64,000 bases of DNA from Pseudomonas sp. MYb118 (GCF_040947875.1 NZ_JBFRXN010000001.1:186001-250000); one strand, 5' to 3'. Shown: positions 29,343 to 37,775, counted from the stretch's first letter. Numbers and translations: made by a program. The notes: generated by a model from the sequence alone, not told the origin.

Positions 29343-31487
29343 ATGAATCAAGCCATTCGTTACGAACAGGGCCAGGACCGTATCGTCGTCCTGACCATCG
29401 ACATGCCGGGCCAGAGCGCCAACACCATGAACGCGATCTATCGCGAGGCCATGGCCGCCTGTGTCGCACGCCTGTTGGCAGAGAAGGACAACCTCGCTGG
29501 CGTGATCATCACCTCGGCGAAGAAAACCTTCTTCGCCGGAGGCGACCTCAATGAACTGATCAAGGTCGGCAGGCCTGAAGCCAAAGCGTTTTACGACATG
29601 GTGCTGACGCTCAAGAGCCAGTTGCGCAGCCTGGAAACCCTGGGTAAACCGGTGGTCGCCGCGATCAATGGCGCGGCGTTGGGGGGCGGTTGGGAAATCT
29701 GCCTGGCCTGCCATCACCGGGTCGCGCTGGACAACCCGGCGGTGCAACTCGGCCTGCCGGAAGTGACCCTGGGCTTGCTACCCGGCGGTGGCGGGGTGGT
29801 GCGCATGGTGCGCATGCTCGGCCTGGAAAAGGCCTTGCCGTACCTGCTCGAAGGCAAGAAAGTCCGCCCGCAGCAAGCGTTGCAGGCCGGTCTGATCGAC
29901 GAACTGGCGGCGGACGGCGACGAACTGCTGGCCAAGGCGCGGGCCTGGATCCTGGCCAATCCGGCGGCGGTGCAGCGCTGGGATGTGAAGGGCTACCAGA
30001 TTCCGGGTGGCACGCCATCGCATCCCAAGGTCGCGCAGATGCTGGCGATTGCGCCGTCGATCCTGCGCACCAAGACCCAGGGCTGCCTGCCCGCACCGGA
30101 GAAGATCCTGTGCGCGGCGGTGGAAGGGGCGCAGGTGGATTTCGACACGGCGCATCTGATCGAAACCCGTTATTTCACCGAGCTGACCACCGGGCAGATC
30201 TCGAAAAACCTGATCGGCACCTTCTGGTTCCAGCTCAATGAAATCAACGCCGGCGGCTCGCGCCCCCAAGGGTTTGCCCCTTACGTGACGCGGCGGGTCG
30301 GCGTACTCGGCGCCGGGATGATGGGCGCGGGCATTGCCTACGTCAGCGCCGTGGCCGGTATCGAGGTGGTGCTCAAGGACATCGACACCGCCGCGGCCGA
30401 GAAGGGTAAGGCGCACTCGGCGGCGCTGCTGGACAAGAAGGTCGCCCGCGGCCACATGACCGCCGAACAGCGCGAGGCGATTCTGGCGCGCATCCAGCCC
30501 ACCGCCAGCGATGCCGACCTCGCCGGTTGCGACCTGATCATCGAAGCCGTGTTCGAAGACCGTGAGCTCAAGGCCCGGGTCTCCGCCGCCGCACAACAGA
30601 TCGTCGGGGCGGACGCGGTAATCGCCTCCAATACCTCGACCTTGCCGATCACCGGCCTGGCCACGGCGGTGCCGGATCCGGGCAAGTTCATCGGCCTGCA
30701 CTTCTTCAGCCCTGTGGACAAAATGCCGCTGGTGGAAATCATCAAGGGCGCGCGCACCAGCGACGAAACCCTGGCTCGCGGTTTCGATTTCGTCCTGCAA
30801 ATCAGGAAGACGCCGATCGTGGTCAACGACAGCCGCGGCTTCTTCACCTCACGGGTGTTCGGCACCTTCACCAATGAAGGCATCGCCATGCTCGGCGAGG
30901 GCGTGAGTGCGGCGATGATCGAGACCGAGGCGCGCAAGGCCGGCATGCCCATCGGACCGCTGGCGATCTCTGACGAAGTTTCCCTCAGCCTGATGAGCCA
31001 TATCCGTCAGCAAACGGCGAAAGACCTGCAAGCGGAGGGCAAACCGCTGGTCGAGCATCCGGCGTTCGCGGTGATCGACCTGCTGCTCAACGAATACAAG
31101 CGGGCGGGCAAAGCCGCCGGTGGTGGTTTCTACGAGTACCCGGCCGGTGGCCAGAAGCACTTGTGGCCGCAGCTGAAAACCCGCTTCGAGCAAGCCGACG
31201 GGCAGATCTCGCCGAAAGACGTGCGTGATCGCCTGTTGTTCGTGCAAGCCATCGAGACCGTGCGTTGTGTGGAGGAGGGCGTGCTGACCTCGACCGCAGA
31301 CGCCAACGTCGGCTCGATCTTCGGCATCGGCTTTGCGGCCTGGACCGGCGGCGCGCTGCAATTCATCAATCAGTATGGCGTGAAGGACTTCGTCGCCCGC
31401 GCCCAGTACCTGGCCGAGCAGTATGGCGAACGGTTCCTGCCACCGGCCCTGTTGCTGGAGAAGGCGGCCAGGGGGGAGGCTTTCTAA
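29343..31487 (+). CDS. FadB/FadJ-like bifunctional enoyl-CoA hydratase / 3-hydroxyacyl-CoA dehydrogenase
   Basis: A 714-residue two-enzyme protein. The N-terminal crotonase domain (about 1-190) has the oxyanion segment NGAALGGGWE and the second catalytic stretch PEVTLGLLPGGGG. The dehydrogenase half starts at about 318 with the NAD-binding loop GVLGAGMMGAGIA, has HFFSPVDKMPLVE near 455 and the C-terminal 3HCDH domain with GFYEYP. It hydrates trans-2-enoyl-CoA and oxidises the product, feeding the thiolase encoded just upstream. Acyl-chain preference cannot be read from the sequence. Confidence 0.92.
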   Translation: MNQAIRYEQGQDRIVVLTIDMPGQSANTMNAIYREAMAACVARLLAEKDNLAGVIITSAKKTFFAGGDLNELIKVGRPEAKAFYDMVLTLKSQLRSLETLGKPVVAAINGAALGGGWEICLACHHRVALDNPAVQLGLPEVTLGLLPGGGGVVRMVRMLGLEKALPYLLEGKKVRPQQALQAGLIDELAADGDELLAKARAWILANPAAVQRWDVKGYQIPGGTPSHPKVAQMLAIAPSILRTKTQGCLPAPEKILCAAVEGAQVDFDTAHLIETRYFTELTTGQISKNLIGTFWFQLNEINAGGSRPQGFAPYVTRRVGVLGAGMMGAGIAYVSAVAGIEVVLKDIDTAAAEKGKAHSAALLDKKVARGHMTAEQREAILARIQPTASDADLAGCDLIIEAVFEDRELKARVSAAAQQIVGADAVIASNTSTLPITGLATAVPDPGKFIGLHFFSPVDKMPLVEIIKGARTSDETLARGFDFVLQIRKTPIVVNDSRGFFTSRVFGTFTNEGIAMLGEGVSAAMIETEARKAGMPIGPLAISDEVSLSLMSHIRQQTAKDLQAEGKPLVEHPAFAVIDLLLNEYKRAGKAAGGGFYEYPAGGQKHLWPQLKTRFEQADGQISPKDVRDRLLFVQAIETVRCVEEGVLTSTADANVGSIFGIGFAAWTGGALQFINQYGVKDFVARAQYLAEQYGERFLPPALLLEKAARGEAF

Positions 31488-31594
31488 GGGCGCTTTTCAG
31501 GGGGAGAATGACGCACTTCAGGGCTTGCCTGCCACGGTGTTTCGAGGCAGGCTCTGGGGTGTGCATTATTCCCATCACGTGTCAGGTATTTTTT

Positions 31595-32317
31595 ATGTCG
31601 TTACGCATCTGCATTCTGGAAACCGACATCCTGCGTCCGGAACTGGTCGATCAATATCAGGGTTACGGGCAGATGTTCCAGCGCCTGTTTTCGCAGCAGC
31701 CCATCGCCGCCGAGTTCACCGTGTACAACGTGATGCAGGGCGAGTACCCGAGTGATGACCAGAGCTTCGATGCCTACCTCGTCACCGGCAGCAAGGCCGA
31801 CTCCTTCGGTACCGACCCCTGGATCGAAACCCTCAAGGCGTACCTGCTGACCCGCTATCAGCGCGGCGACAAACTGCTGGGCGTGTGCTTCGGCCACCAA
31901 CTGCTGGCGCTGCTGCTGGGCGGCAAGAGCGAGCGCGCGACCCAGGGCTGGGGCGTCGGCACGCACAACTACAAACTGGCTGCCAAGGCGCCGTGGATGA
32001 GCCCGGTGCGCGAAGAGCTGACCCTGCTGATCAGCCACCAGGACCAGGTGACCACGCTACCGGAAAACGCCACCGTCATCGCTTCCAGCGATTTCTGCCC
32101 GTATGCCGCCTACCACATCAACGACCAGGTGCTGTGCTTCCAGGGGCATCCGGAATTCATCCACGATTATTCGCGCGCCTTGCTGGACATCCGCCAGGAA
32201 GCGTTGGGCGAGCAGATTTACACCAAGGGCATCAGCAGCCTTGAGCAGGAACATCACGGCACTACCGTGGCCGAGTGGATGATGCGGTTCGTGGCGCACA
32301 AGCCGCAAGCTGTCTAA
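31595..32317 (+). CDS. Class I glutamine amidotransferase-like protein
   Basis: A 240-residue free-standing GATase1 domain resembling the amidotransferase part of GMP synthase. The nucleophile is C98 in LLGVCFGHQ and QGHPEF supplies the His-Glu pair. Such stand-alone proteins (for example the YfeJ type) may hydrolyse glutamine or gamma-glutamyl compounds; the partner is unknown. ATG 31595 (MSLRIC) is chosen because the frame upstream overlaps the end of the FadB-like gene. It is 107 bp from that gene. Confidence 0.8.
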   Translation: MSLRICILETDILRPELVDQYQGYGQMFQRLFSQQPIAAEFTVYNVMQGEYPSDDQSFDAYLVTGSKADSFGTDPWIETLKAYLLTRYQRGDKLLGVCFGHQLLALLLGGKSERATQGWGVGTHNYKLAAKAPWMSPVREELTLLISHQDQVTTLPENATVIASSDFCPYAAYHINDQVLCFQGHPEFIHDYSRALLDIRQEALGEQIYTKGISSLEQEHHGTTVAEWMMRFVAHKPQAV

Positions 32318-32321
32318 AAAG

Positions 32322-32395
32322 CATCGCGAGCAGGCTCGCTCCCACATTGGCTTGAAGGAATTCAGGCCCCCTGTGGGAGCGAGCCTGCTCGCGAG
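32322..32395. repeat. REP pair (REPIN)
   Basis: Inverted GAGCAGGCTCGCTCCCAC-type REPs between the convergent amidotransferase and CorA genes. Confidence 0.9.
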
Positions 32396-32399
32396 CTTT

Positions 32400-33371
32400 T
32401 TATAACCACCCCGACCTTTTGAAACTCCCCCACAACCCCGCACACCCCACCGCAATGAACCCCAGTACCGCGAAATAGCCGTAGTGCCAGGTCAACTCCG
32501 GCATGTTCTGGAAGTTCATCCCGTAGATACCGGCAATCGCCGTCGGGAACGCCAGGATCGCCGCCCACGCGGCAAACTTGCGCTGCACCACGCTCTGGCG
32601 TGACGCTTCCAGCAACACCCCGATCTCGATGGTCTGGCTGGCGATCTCCGCCAGGGTCGTCAGGTCTTCCATTTGCCGGGTCACGTGGATCTGCACGTCA
32701 CGAAAGTACGGGCGCATGTTCTTGTCGATGAACGGGAAGCTGAGCTTCTGCAACTCCTCGCTGATTTCCACCATCGGTGCCGCGTAACGGCGCAGGCGCA
32801 CCACGTCGCGGCGCAGGCCATGCAGTTTCTGGATGTCGTGCTCGTTCAGCGCGCTGCACAACACGTTGCGCTCCAGTTCGTCGATCTCGGCGTGAATGGC
32901 TTCGCCCACCGGCTGGTAGTTTTCAATGACGAAATCGAGGAGGGCGTAGAGAACGAAGTCTTCGCCGTGCTCAAGCAAAAGCGGACGCGCCTCACAACGC
33001 TGTCGGACATGGGCGTAGGACGCCGAGTGCCCATTGCGTGCCGTGATGATGTAGCCGTTGCCGGCGAAGATATGCGTTTCGATGAACTGCAAAACGCCGT
33101 CATGGCGAATCGGTGAGTAGGTGACGATGAACAGCGCATCGCCGAAGGTTTCCAGCTTCGGCCGGCTGTGTTTTTCCAGGGCGTCCTCGATGGCCAGTTC
33201 GTGCAGGTTGAACTGGCGTTGCAGGTTGGCCAGCTCCTGCGCATCCGGCTCTTCGAGGCCGATCCAGACAAAGTGGCCAGGCTTGGCAGCCCAGGCGGCG
33301 CCTTCGTCCAGGGTGATATTGGTGACTCTCTTACCGGCGCTGTAAACCGCGGCAGCAACAACTCGACCCAT
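32400..33371 (-). CDS. CorA-family divalent metal transporter
   Basis: A 323-residue CorA/ZntB-type channel: a large N-terminal cytoplasmic domain rich in charged helices, then two C-terminal membrane helices (about 262-282 and 297-316). The signature YGMNF sits at the end of the first helix, followed by QNMPEL. Homologues form pentamers that pass Mg2+, Co2+ or related ions. ATG 33371 (MGRVVAA) is used; GAAGTGAAAT precedes it. It stands as a single gene. Confidence 0.88.
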   Translation of the reverse strand: MGRVVAAAVYSAGKRVTNITLDEGAAWAAKPGHFVWIGLEEPDAQELANLQRQFNLHELAIEDALEKHSRPKLETFGDALFIVTYSPIRHDGVLQFIETHIFAGNGYIITARNGHSASYAHVRQRCEARPLLLEHGEDFVLYALLDFVIENYQPVGEAIHAEIDELERNVLCSALNEHDIQKLHGLRRDVVRLRRYAAPMVEISEELQKLSFPFIDKNMRPYFRDVQIHVTRQMEDLTTLAEIASQTIEIGVLLEASRQSVVQRKFAAWAAILAFPTAIAGIYGMNFQNMPELTWHYGYFAVLGFIAVGCAGLWGSFKRSGWL

Positions 33372-33477
33372 GATTGGATTTCACTTCTTTTTTGTAGGTG
33401 GCAGGCAGTCTTCAGCTTAGCCTTGTCTGTTGCTTGAGAGTCAGTGAAATCTGCGCAGTTCATGAATGGCTGGCAAA

Positions 33478-33502
33478 AGAAAACCCGCACTGGGCGGGTT
33501 TC
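33478..33502 (-). terminator. Rho-independent terminator of the PlsC-like gene
   Basis: On the minus strand AAACCCGCCCAGTGCGGGTTTTCTTTT forms a GC stem with a T-rich tail immediately after the acyltransferase stop codon. Confidence 0.88.
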
Positions 33503-33505
33503 GTT

Positions 33506-34228
33506 TTACGCGGCTTGCAGTTGCCGATCCATCGAGGCGATGCATTCGCGCATCTGCTCGCGACATTGGTCGATCAGTTGCGGCATGTCGTCCAGGCTCA
33601 AGCCAGCAGTCGGAATCGCCGGCAGCGAACGGATGAGAATTTTCCCACTGCGCCAGCGATTCAATCGCATGTGCTTGACGTAACTGCTGACGCACACCGG
33701 GACAATTGGCACGCCGGCCGCGATGGCCATCTGGAACGCCCCCTTCTTGAAGGGCAGCAGTTCTTCGCCGAGGTTGCGCGTGCCTTCAGGGAAGACCCAG
33801 ATCGAGGTGTCCTTGTGCTGCAAGGTGTGGGTCGTGGTCAGCATCGAGCGGCGTGCCTTGTGCGCATTGCCACGGTCGATCAGCACATTGCCCGCCAGCC
33901 AGAACAACTGGCCGAACAGCGGCACCCACTTCAGGCTCTTCTTGCCGATGCACACGGTACGCGGAGGCACCACGTTGCCGAACACGAACAGGTCGTAGTT
34001 GGACTGGTGGTTGGCGACGATCACGCAGCTTTGCGGTTTATTCATCAGCGGACCGACATCCGCCTTGACCCGCAGACGCAGGATACACATCGCCGGCCAG
34101 GCGTATAAACGCGCGCACAGACGGCTGTTATCCGGATTGAATGGCCGACACAACCCGAGGATCACCCCCAGGACGCCGGCGAGAATAAAGTGCAGCCCCA
34201 TCAACAACATACGAAACACAAACAGCAT
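33506..34228 (-). CDS. PlsC-family 1-acyl-sn-glycerol-3-phosphate acyltransferase
   Basis: A 240-residue membrane-associated acyltransferase with an N-terminal hydrophobic segment, the catalytic NHQSNYD (H-x4-D) near residue 73 and the glycerophosphate-binding FPEGTRN near 147. These enzymes make phosphatidic acid from lysophosphatidic acid. Pseudomonads have several plsC paralogues, so no gene symbol is given. The start at 34228 (MLFVFRMLL) gives a suitable hydrophobic N-terminus. Confidence 0.88.
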   Translation of the reverse strand: MLFVFRMLLMGLHFILAGVLGVILGLCRPFNPDNSRLCARLYAWPAMCILRLRVKADVGPLMNKPQSCVIVANHQSNYDLFVFGNVVPPRTVCIGKKSLKWVPLFGQLFWLAGNVLIDRGNAHKARRSMLTTTHTLQHKDTSIWVFPEGTRNLGEELLPFKKGAFQMAIAAGVPIVPVCVSSYVKHMRLNRWRSGKILIRSLPAIPTAGLSLDDMPQLIDQCREQMRECIASMDRQLQAA

Positions 34229-34399
34229 TTTGCAGGCCCCACCGGGACAAAAGGTGGCGCAGTGTACGGATGTGCACTGTTTTCGGCAATTACCCCGGTA
34301 GAGGTAGGAGATAGGCGATGTTTAAGTAAAAGTTTCCGACTCGTTGGTCAGATGTGTTCTAGAGCGGTTGTAGGGTTTTTCAGTTTGCGGATCGGAAAA

Positions 34400-34427
34400 C
34401 TGTGGGAGCGAGCCTGCTCGCGATAGA
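34400..34427. repeat. Single REP copy
   Basis: One GTGGGAGCGAGCCTGCTCGCGAT copy without a partner, between the acyltransferase promoter and the crotonase gene. It is the last REP before a REP-free stretch that runs to 52.9 kb. Confidence 0.85.
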
Positions 34428-34476
34428 TCTCTACGCTGACACAGGCTCTCAGGATGAACATCCTTTAATGGTTGCC

Positions 34477-35166
34477 TTAGACCAGATGCTCCTGATCGGC
34501 GATGATCGCGTTATCCAGCGTCTCCAGCAGCGCCTTGCGCACCTTCAGCTTGGTGTTCTTGTGTGCGCTCATATTGATCTTCTTCAACTGGCGCGCCGCC
34601 GCCAATGCGGTTTCCTGCAACGCTTCGGGCGCGACAACGACATCGAGGAACCCGGCATCCACGGCGCTTTGCGGGTTGAACATCTCGCCATTGATCACCG
34701 AGCGGTGGAAGGCCGCTTTGCTCAGGCGATCACGGGCCAGTTCGATACCGGCGTGGTGCATGGTCATGCCGATCTGCACTTCGTTCAGGCCGATGCTGAA
34801 CGGGCCATCGACACCAATGCGGTAGTCGGCCGACAACAGCAGGAATGCCCCCTTGGCCACCGCATGCCCAGGGCAGGCGACGATCACCGGGAACGGATGC
34901 GACAGCAGGCGACGGGCCAGGGTCGAACCGGATGTCACCAGCGCCACGGCTTCTTTCGGCCCGGCGGTCATCACCTTCAAGTCATACCCGCCCGACAGAA
35001 TTCCCGGCGTACCGGTAATGATCACCACTGCGCGATCGGCCACTGCCTGATCCAGCGCCGTATTGAACGCGGCGATCACGTCTGGCGAAATGGCATTGAC
35101 CTTGCCGTTGCTCAAGGTCAGGGTCGCGATACCGTCTTCGAGGTGGTAGGAAATCAACTCACTCAT
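34477..35166 (-). CDS. Crotonase/enoyl-CoA hydratase family protein
   Basis: A 229-residue crotonase-fold protein. The oxyanion segments are GILSGGYDLK near 54-63 and PGHAVAKGAFLLLSADYRIG near 95-115. The usual first catalytic glutamate region is replaced by KGAFLLL, so it may be a hydratase with altered chemistry or an isomerase. ATG 35166 (MSELISYHL) follows AAGGAATAGCG; 26 further upstream codons lack likeness. Beta-oxidation genes lie 3 kb away but are not in an operon with it. Confidence 0.85.
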   Translation of the reverse strand: MSELISYHLEDGIATLTLSNGKVNAISPDVIAAFNTALDQAVADRAVVIITGTPGILSGGYDLKVMTAGPKEAVALVTSGSTLARRLLSHPFPVIVACPGHAVAKGAFLLLSADYRIGVDGPFSIGLNEVQIGMTMHHAGIELARDRLSKAAFHRSVINGEMFNPQSAVDAGFLDVVVAPEALQETALAAARQLKKINMSAHKNTKLKVRKALLETLDNAIIADQEHLV

Positions 35167-35407
35167 GACGCTATTCCTTGTATGAAAGTTGAGGCAGACG
35201 TTACCCACCGCCGTAGGCGAGGTAAAGCGCTGTGACTGACTCACCGGTCACCGTTTTACCGCCTGCCGGGCCCTCTGCCTCACGGCCACCGCGCCTTGCT
35301 CCATCGGCAGAAGGGCGCCGCCGAGCCGAAGATTGGCAGGTTTGCCCTGCCCGCAGGCGAGCGGAAGGTCTAAATCGCTAACCACATGAAAATTCTGCAA
35401 AAATAAT

Positions 35408-35436
35408 TTGCCATCGGAAATGCTTTCGACTACATT
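35408..35436 (+). promoter_or_regulatory. Sigma-70 promoter of tRNA-Ser
   Basis: TTGCCA, 17 bp, TACATT, followed by the GC-rich discriminator AGCGCGCC typical of stable-RNA promoters, about 30 bp before the tRNA. Between 35167 and 35407 I see only the upstream region of the crotonase gene. Confidence 0.65.
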
Positions 35437-35474
35437 AGCGCGCCTCGACAGACAGAACATGTTTGAAGAGATAC

Positions 35475-35564
35475 GGTGAAGTGTCCGAGTGGCTTAAGGA
35501 GCACGCCTGGAAAGTGTGTATACAAGAAATTGTATCGAGAGTTCGAATCTCTCCTTCACCGCCA
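35475..35564 (+). tRNA. tRNA-Ser (anticodon GGA)
   Basis: A 90-nt class II tRNA: acceptor GGTGAAG pairs with CTTCACC, discriminator G and encoded CCA; D arm GTCCGAGTGGCTTAAGGA; anticodon loop CTGGAAA with anticodon GGA; a long variable arm (GTGTATACAAGAAATTGTATC) and TTCGAAT in the T loop. Its 3' 20 nt are repeated at 44390-44409, so it is the integration site of a genomic island that leaves the tRNA intact. Confidence 0.96.
35545..35564 (+). repeat. attL: 3' end of tRNA-Ser
   Basis: The last 20 nt of the tRNA (starting GAATCTC and ending GCCA) are identical to 44390-44409. The next bases differ (CATTCT here, AATTCG there), marking the limit of the core. Confidence 0.92.
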
Positions 35565-35571
35565 CATTCTG

Positions 35572-35607
35572 AAAAGCCCCGCAAATCAATGGTTTGCGGG
35601 GCTTTTT
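35572..35607 (+). terminator. Terminator just inside the island's left end
   Basis: AAAAGCCCCGCAAA, a 7-nt loop, TTTGCGGGGCTTTTT. It lies eight bases after the tRNA, so the island supplies a replacement terminator for the interrupted tRNA transcript; the original one is at 44424. Confidence 0.92.
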
Positions 35608-35616
35608 AATTTCCGA

Positions 35617-35640
35617 TTGTACTACTCAATTGTACTACTC
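35617..35640 (+). repeat. Left arm-type repeats (TTGTACTACTC x2)
   Basis: Two direct copies of TTGTACTACTC at 35617-35627 and 35630-35640 (13-bp period). The same motif, with the same period, occurs at 44310-44332 beside the other border, as expected for integrase or excisionase arm-binding sites. Confidence 0.75.
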
Positions 35641-35866
35641 GTGACCCTCTGGCCGTCCGGCACCCAGTCCTCACTCGCTCCGTGTATTAGTTTTCATCTT
35701 TCCCGGCCTCGCCATAGGCGTTCCTACGCCAAATCTGCCACGCTCAGCGGGCTTTGCCCGTCTAAAGGGCCGCAGCGTCATGCCGGCTCATAATCTTGAC
35801 GGGTTCGCCGCTCGTCTGATTGTGTAAAATAAATCTTGTGTAATCGGTTTATTTGTGATCCTTGCC

Positions 35867-35894
35867 TTGACAGGGTCGGGAAGTGTGGTAGACT
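35867..35894 (+). promoter_or_regulatory. Predicted promoter of the island's left operon
   Basis: A perfect TTGACA, 16-bp spacer and TAGACT (-10), about 270 bp upstream of the first convincing gene. The 300 bp before it (35641-35866) hold no gene that I can support. Confidence 0.6.
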
Positions 35895-35983
35895 GTGTGC
35901 TTGATTAGATAGAACTTCAGTTATTCCCCCCCCAAGTCTCCCGTCTGCTCGACAATATGGTCAGGTCTGATCCTTTCCGGACT

Positions 35984-36136
35984 ATGTTGTACAACTTGTT
36001 GTCGATCCAAGTGCAGAAGATCGACATCTTTCCTTTGAGTGAAGTTGCCATAGCGGCAGTAGGGTACAGGCATTCCCTGCTGACGTTCATGCACGTCCCG
36101 ACCGCCGGATGCAACAGAAGGCGGTCAACTGTTTAA
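35984..36136 (+). CDS. Possible 50-residue leader ORF
   Basis: Frame from ATG 35984 to TAA 36134-36136, MLYNLLSIQVQK... ending RRRSTV. It lies downstream of the predicted promoter. It is reported mainly because it shares a 21-bp stretch, in the same reading frame (peptide LLTFMHV), with the ribbon-helix-helix gene at 37596. There is no strong ribosome-binding site, and it may be a remnant or leader rather than a functional gene. Confidence 0.25.
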   Translation: MLYNLLSIQVQKIDIFPLSEVAIAAVGYRHSLLTFMHVPTAGCNRRRSTV

Positions 36137-36178
36137 CTTGTTGCGATGCAGCAAGTATTCTTTGCACTAATCAGTGCA
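36137..36178. promoter_or_regulatory. Two adjacent palindromes before the HTH/zinc-finger gene
   Basis: CTTGTTGC-GAT-GCAGCAAG (36137-36155, one mismatch) and TGCACT-AATC-AGTGCA (36163-36178, perfect). They lie directly upstream of the predicted start at 36186 and are candidate operators, perhaps for one of the island's own DNA-binding proteins. Confidence 0.5.
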
Positions 36179-36185
36179 CTACTGG

Positions 36186-36476
36186 ATGACCGAATCAGCC
36201 GAAGCTTTTGCGAGAGTCGCGGGTTTCGTTCGTCTGTCCAAAGCTACAATCTACCCAAGAGATACATCAATGCAGAAACGATACCCGTTAAAACGGAAGT
36301 ATTGCGACCACTGCGGGGCGATGTATTACAGTCGCTCGCACCGAAGTCGCTGGTGTGGCGGAAATTGCCAGACCCGCAACTACCGTTCACTCCTAAAACA
36401 AACTAACGCTGAGAAGGAGCAAGAGTTCATGGATCAGCATGCAGAACAACTTAATATACAGGAAACAACGCAATGA
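36186..36476 (+). CDS. Putative DNA-binding protein, HTH plus C2C2 zinc finger
   Basis: About 96 residues. The N-terminus AEAFARVAGFVRLSKATIYPRD resembles an AlpA/MerR-like helix-turn-helix (R-V-x-G-...-S-K-A-T-I-Y). Next comes a metal-finger YCDHCGAMYY-x8-WCGGNCQTRNYR, with the pattern C-x2-C-x14-C-x3-C, and an acidic helical tail. A GTG at 36174 would add four residues. The stop overlaps the next start (ATGA). It probably regulates or binds island DNA, possibly as an excision factor, but no close family is recognised. A related finger opens the 37741 protein. Confidence 0.6.
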   Translation: MTESAEAFARVAGFVRLSKATIYPRDTSMQKRYPLKRKYCDHCGAMYYSRSHRSRWCGGNCQTRNYRSLLKQTNAEKEQEFMDQHAEQLNIQETTQ

Positions 36477-36826
36477 CCGAAAAAATCTGGCTCGAAGTTG
36501 ACAAGGTTAACCGGGCGATTATGTCCTACTATCTTCAACCGCCTACAAGCTTTTCCAGTAAGTTCGACTACATCGAAGCCACCCAGGACGAGCTTATCTT
36601 TCTGAATGCCCTCGAGGAAGCGGTGTTCGCCCCAGGAACTGTTGCAACACTAGAGGACTTGGAGGCACACCGAGAGCGAGTAAGGACAGCGAAAGCAGCA
36701 AGGAGCAACGTCTCCACGAAACACTCGGGACCCATCAACAAACCCGCCCCCAACGCTGCCACCTCCGAAGTCAAAGCCGCTGTGCTCAAGCAGATGAGGC
36801 AGCACTGGGCGAACAAACGTAAGTAA
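36473..36826 (+). CDS. Unknown island protein (117 residues)
   Basis: Soluble protein starting MTEKIWLEVDKVNRAIMSYY, with an acidic helical middle (TQDELIFLNALEEAV) and a basic, Ala/Pro-rich C-terminus (KAAVLKQMRQHWANKRK). It overlaps the upstream zinc-finger gene by four bases and is probably co-translated with it. No family is recognised. The charge split, acidic then basic, suggests a nucleic-acid contact or partner-binding tail, which is inference only. Confidence 0.6.
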   Translation: MTEKIWLEVDKVNRAIMSYYLQPPTSFSSKFDYIEATQDELIFLNALEEAVFAPGTVATLEDLEAHRERVRTAKAARSNVSTKHSGPINKPAPNAATSEVKAAVLKQMRQHWANKRK

Positions 36827-36851
36827 CGATCAACTTAATGCAGACCAAACA

Positions 36852-37382
36852 ATGAACGAAACCAACGTGCAACACAAATACGGCCACGACCTTGTCGAGT
36901 TCTTCAAGCACTCTGACGAAGAGCTTCAGATGCTTACCAAAGACAAAGAGACTGCCTACTTCCGGCACTGTACTTCACCGGCCTATCCACAACTAGGCGT
37001 GAATGTTGCCTGGCTAAGTGAGAAGCCGTTAACCCAGGCTCTGAACGAACTGGCAGCGTGGCTGATCGACGGCTACACCGTTGCAACTTCCGTAAGCCAG
37101 CCTTTGCACCTCAGCGTCAATCTACGGAAGCCGCAGAAACTGGTCGATGACGACCTTCTTACAATTGCAGAGCAGGCCAAGGTCGAATACGCAGCCAGCC
37201 GGTACGCTCGCAACTTTACAGAGACGCGTCGCCAGATGGAAATCACAATTGCAAAACGGGCACGGGAAGCGGCAGCAGAGGCCGCCAAAGTTGCAGCAGC
37301 CCATCAGCAATCGGAAGAAGAGTTTGCACTAGCCGATCTTCTCGCTGCGTATTCGCCGAAGAAGTCTTCCGCAGCTAAGTAA
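36852..37382 (+). CDS. Unknown island protein (176 residues)
   Basis: Soluble protein starting MNETNVQHKYGHDLVEFFKHS. The middle has alternating strands and helices (ELAAWLIDGYTVATSVSQPLHLSVNLRKP) and the C-terminal third is a long Ala/Glu/Lys/Arg-rich helix (TETRRQMEITIAKRAREAAAEAAKVAAAH) likely to form a coiled coil. It follows the previous gene by 25 bp in the same operon. No known family recognised. Confidence 0.6.
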   Translation: MNETNVQHKYGHDLVEFFKHSDEELQMLTKDKETAYFRHCTSPAYPQLGVNVAWLSEKPLTQALNELAAWLIDGYTVATSVSQPLHLSVNLRKPQKLVDDDLLTIAEQAKVEYAASRYARNFTETRRQMEITIAKRAREAAAEAAKVAAAHQQSEEEFALADLLAAYSPKKSSAAK

Positions 37383-37595
37383 AGACTGCACCTCGCTCAC
37401 GCCTTTCTTAATACAACTTCCGAGTAGCCAAGCGGATAGCGCCGACTGACTACTGGGTTTTGGGTCGTCTTGCGAATGGCGCATGCAAGTTGCAGGTAGG
37501 TACATATTTGTCCCCGTTTCGGCCTACAGCCCTTACGCCACGCGGGGTCAGCGATTTCAACGTGCGTAAGAACGCACATCTCTGGAGTAACCGAC

Positions 37596-37775
37596 ATGAG
37601 GATTTCCCTCAACGATGACACGAAACAACGCCTGCTGACGTTCATGCACGTGCGTGGCATTCACAACGTAACCCATGGCCTGAACGTGTTGATCACGGAA
37701 GCCACCTTAACAAACTTGATCCCAACAGGCGCGGACACCAATGGCAGTAGCCGAGAAAGCAAACAGTCAGATTGA
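37596..37775 (+). CDS. Small ribbon-helix-helix-type protein
   Basis: A 59-residue ORF, under the usual length cut-off, with GGAGTAACCGAC before its ATG. The first 38 residues have the Arc/CopG layout: a short strand MRISLND, a helix DTKQRLLTFMHVRG, a turn and a helix NVTHGLNVLITEA. The remaining 20 residues look disordered. It overlaps the start of the next gene by 35 bp in another frame. Such proteins dimerise to bind operators; it may control the island operon. Confidence 0.6.
   Translation: MRISLNDDTKQRLLTFMHVRGIHNVTHGLNVLITEATLTNLIPTGADTNGSSRESKQSD

Noticed and set aside
28143..29747. 534-codon minus-strand frame opposite the thiolase gene
   Set aside because: The plus-strand thiolase has all catalytic motifs; the minus frame is a shadow.
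36146..36406. 86-codon frame overlapping the HTH/zinc-finger gene
   Set aside because: The competing frame at 36186 contains paired cysteines, an HTH-like segment and is coupled to the next gene, so it is preferred.
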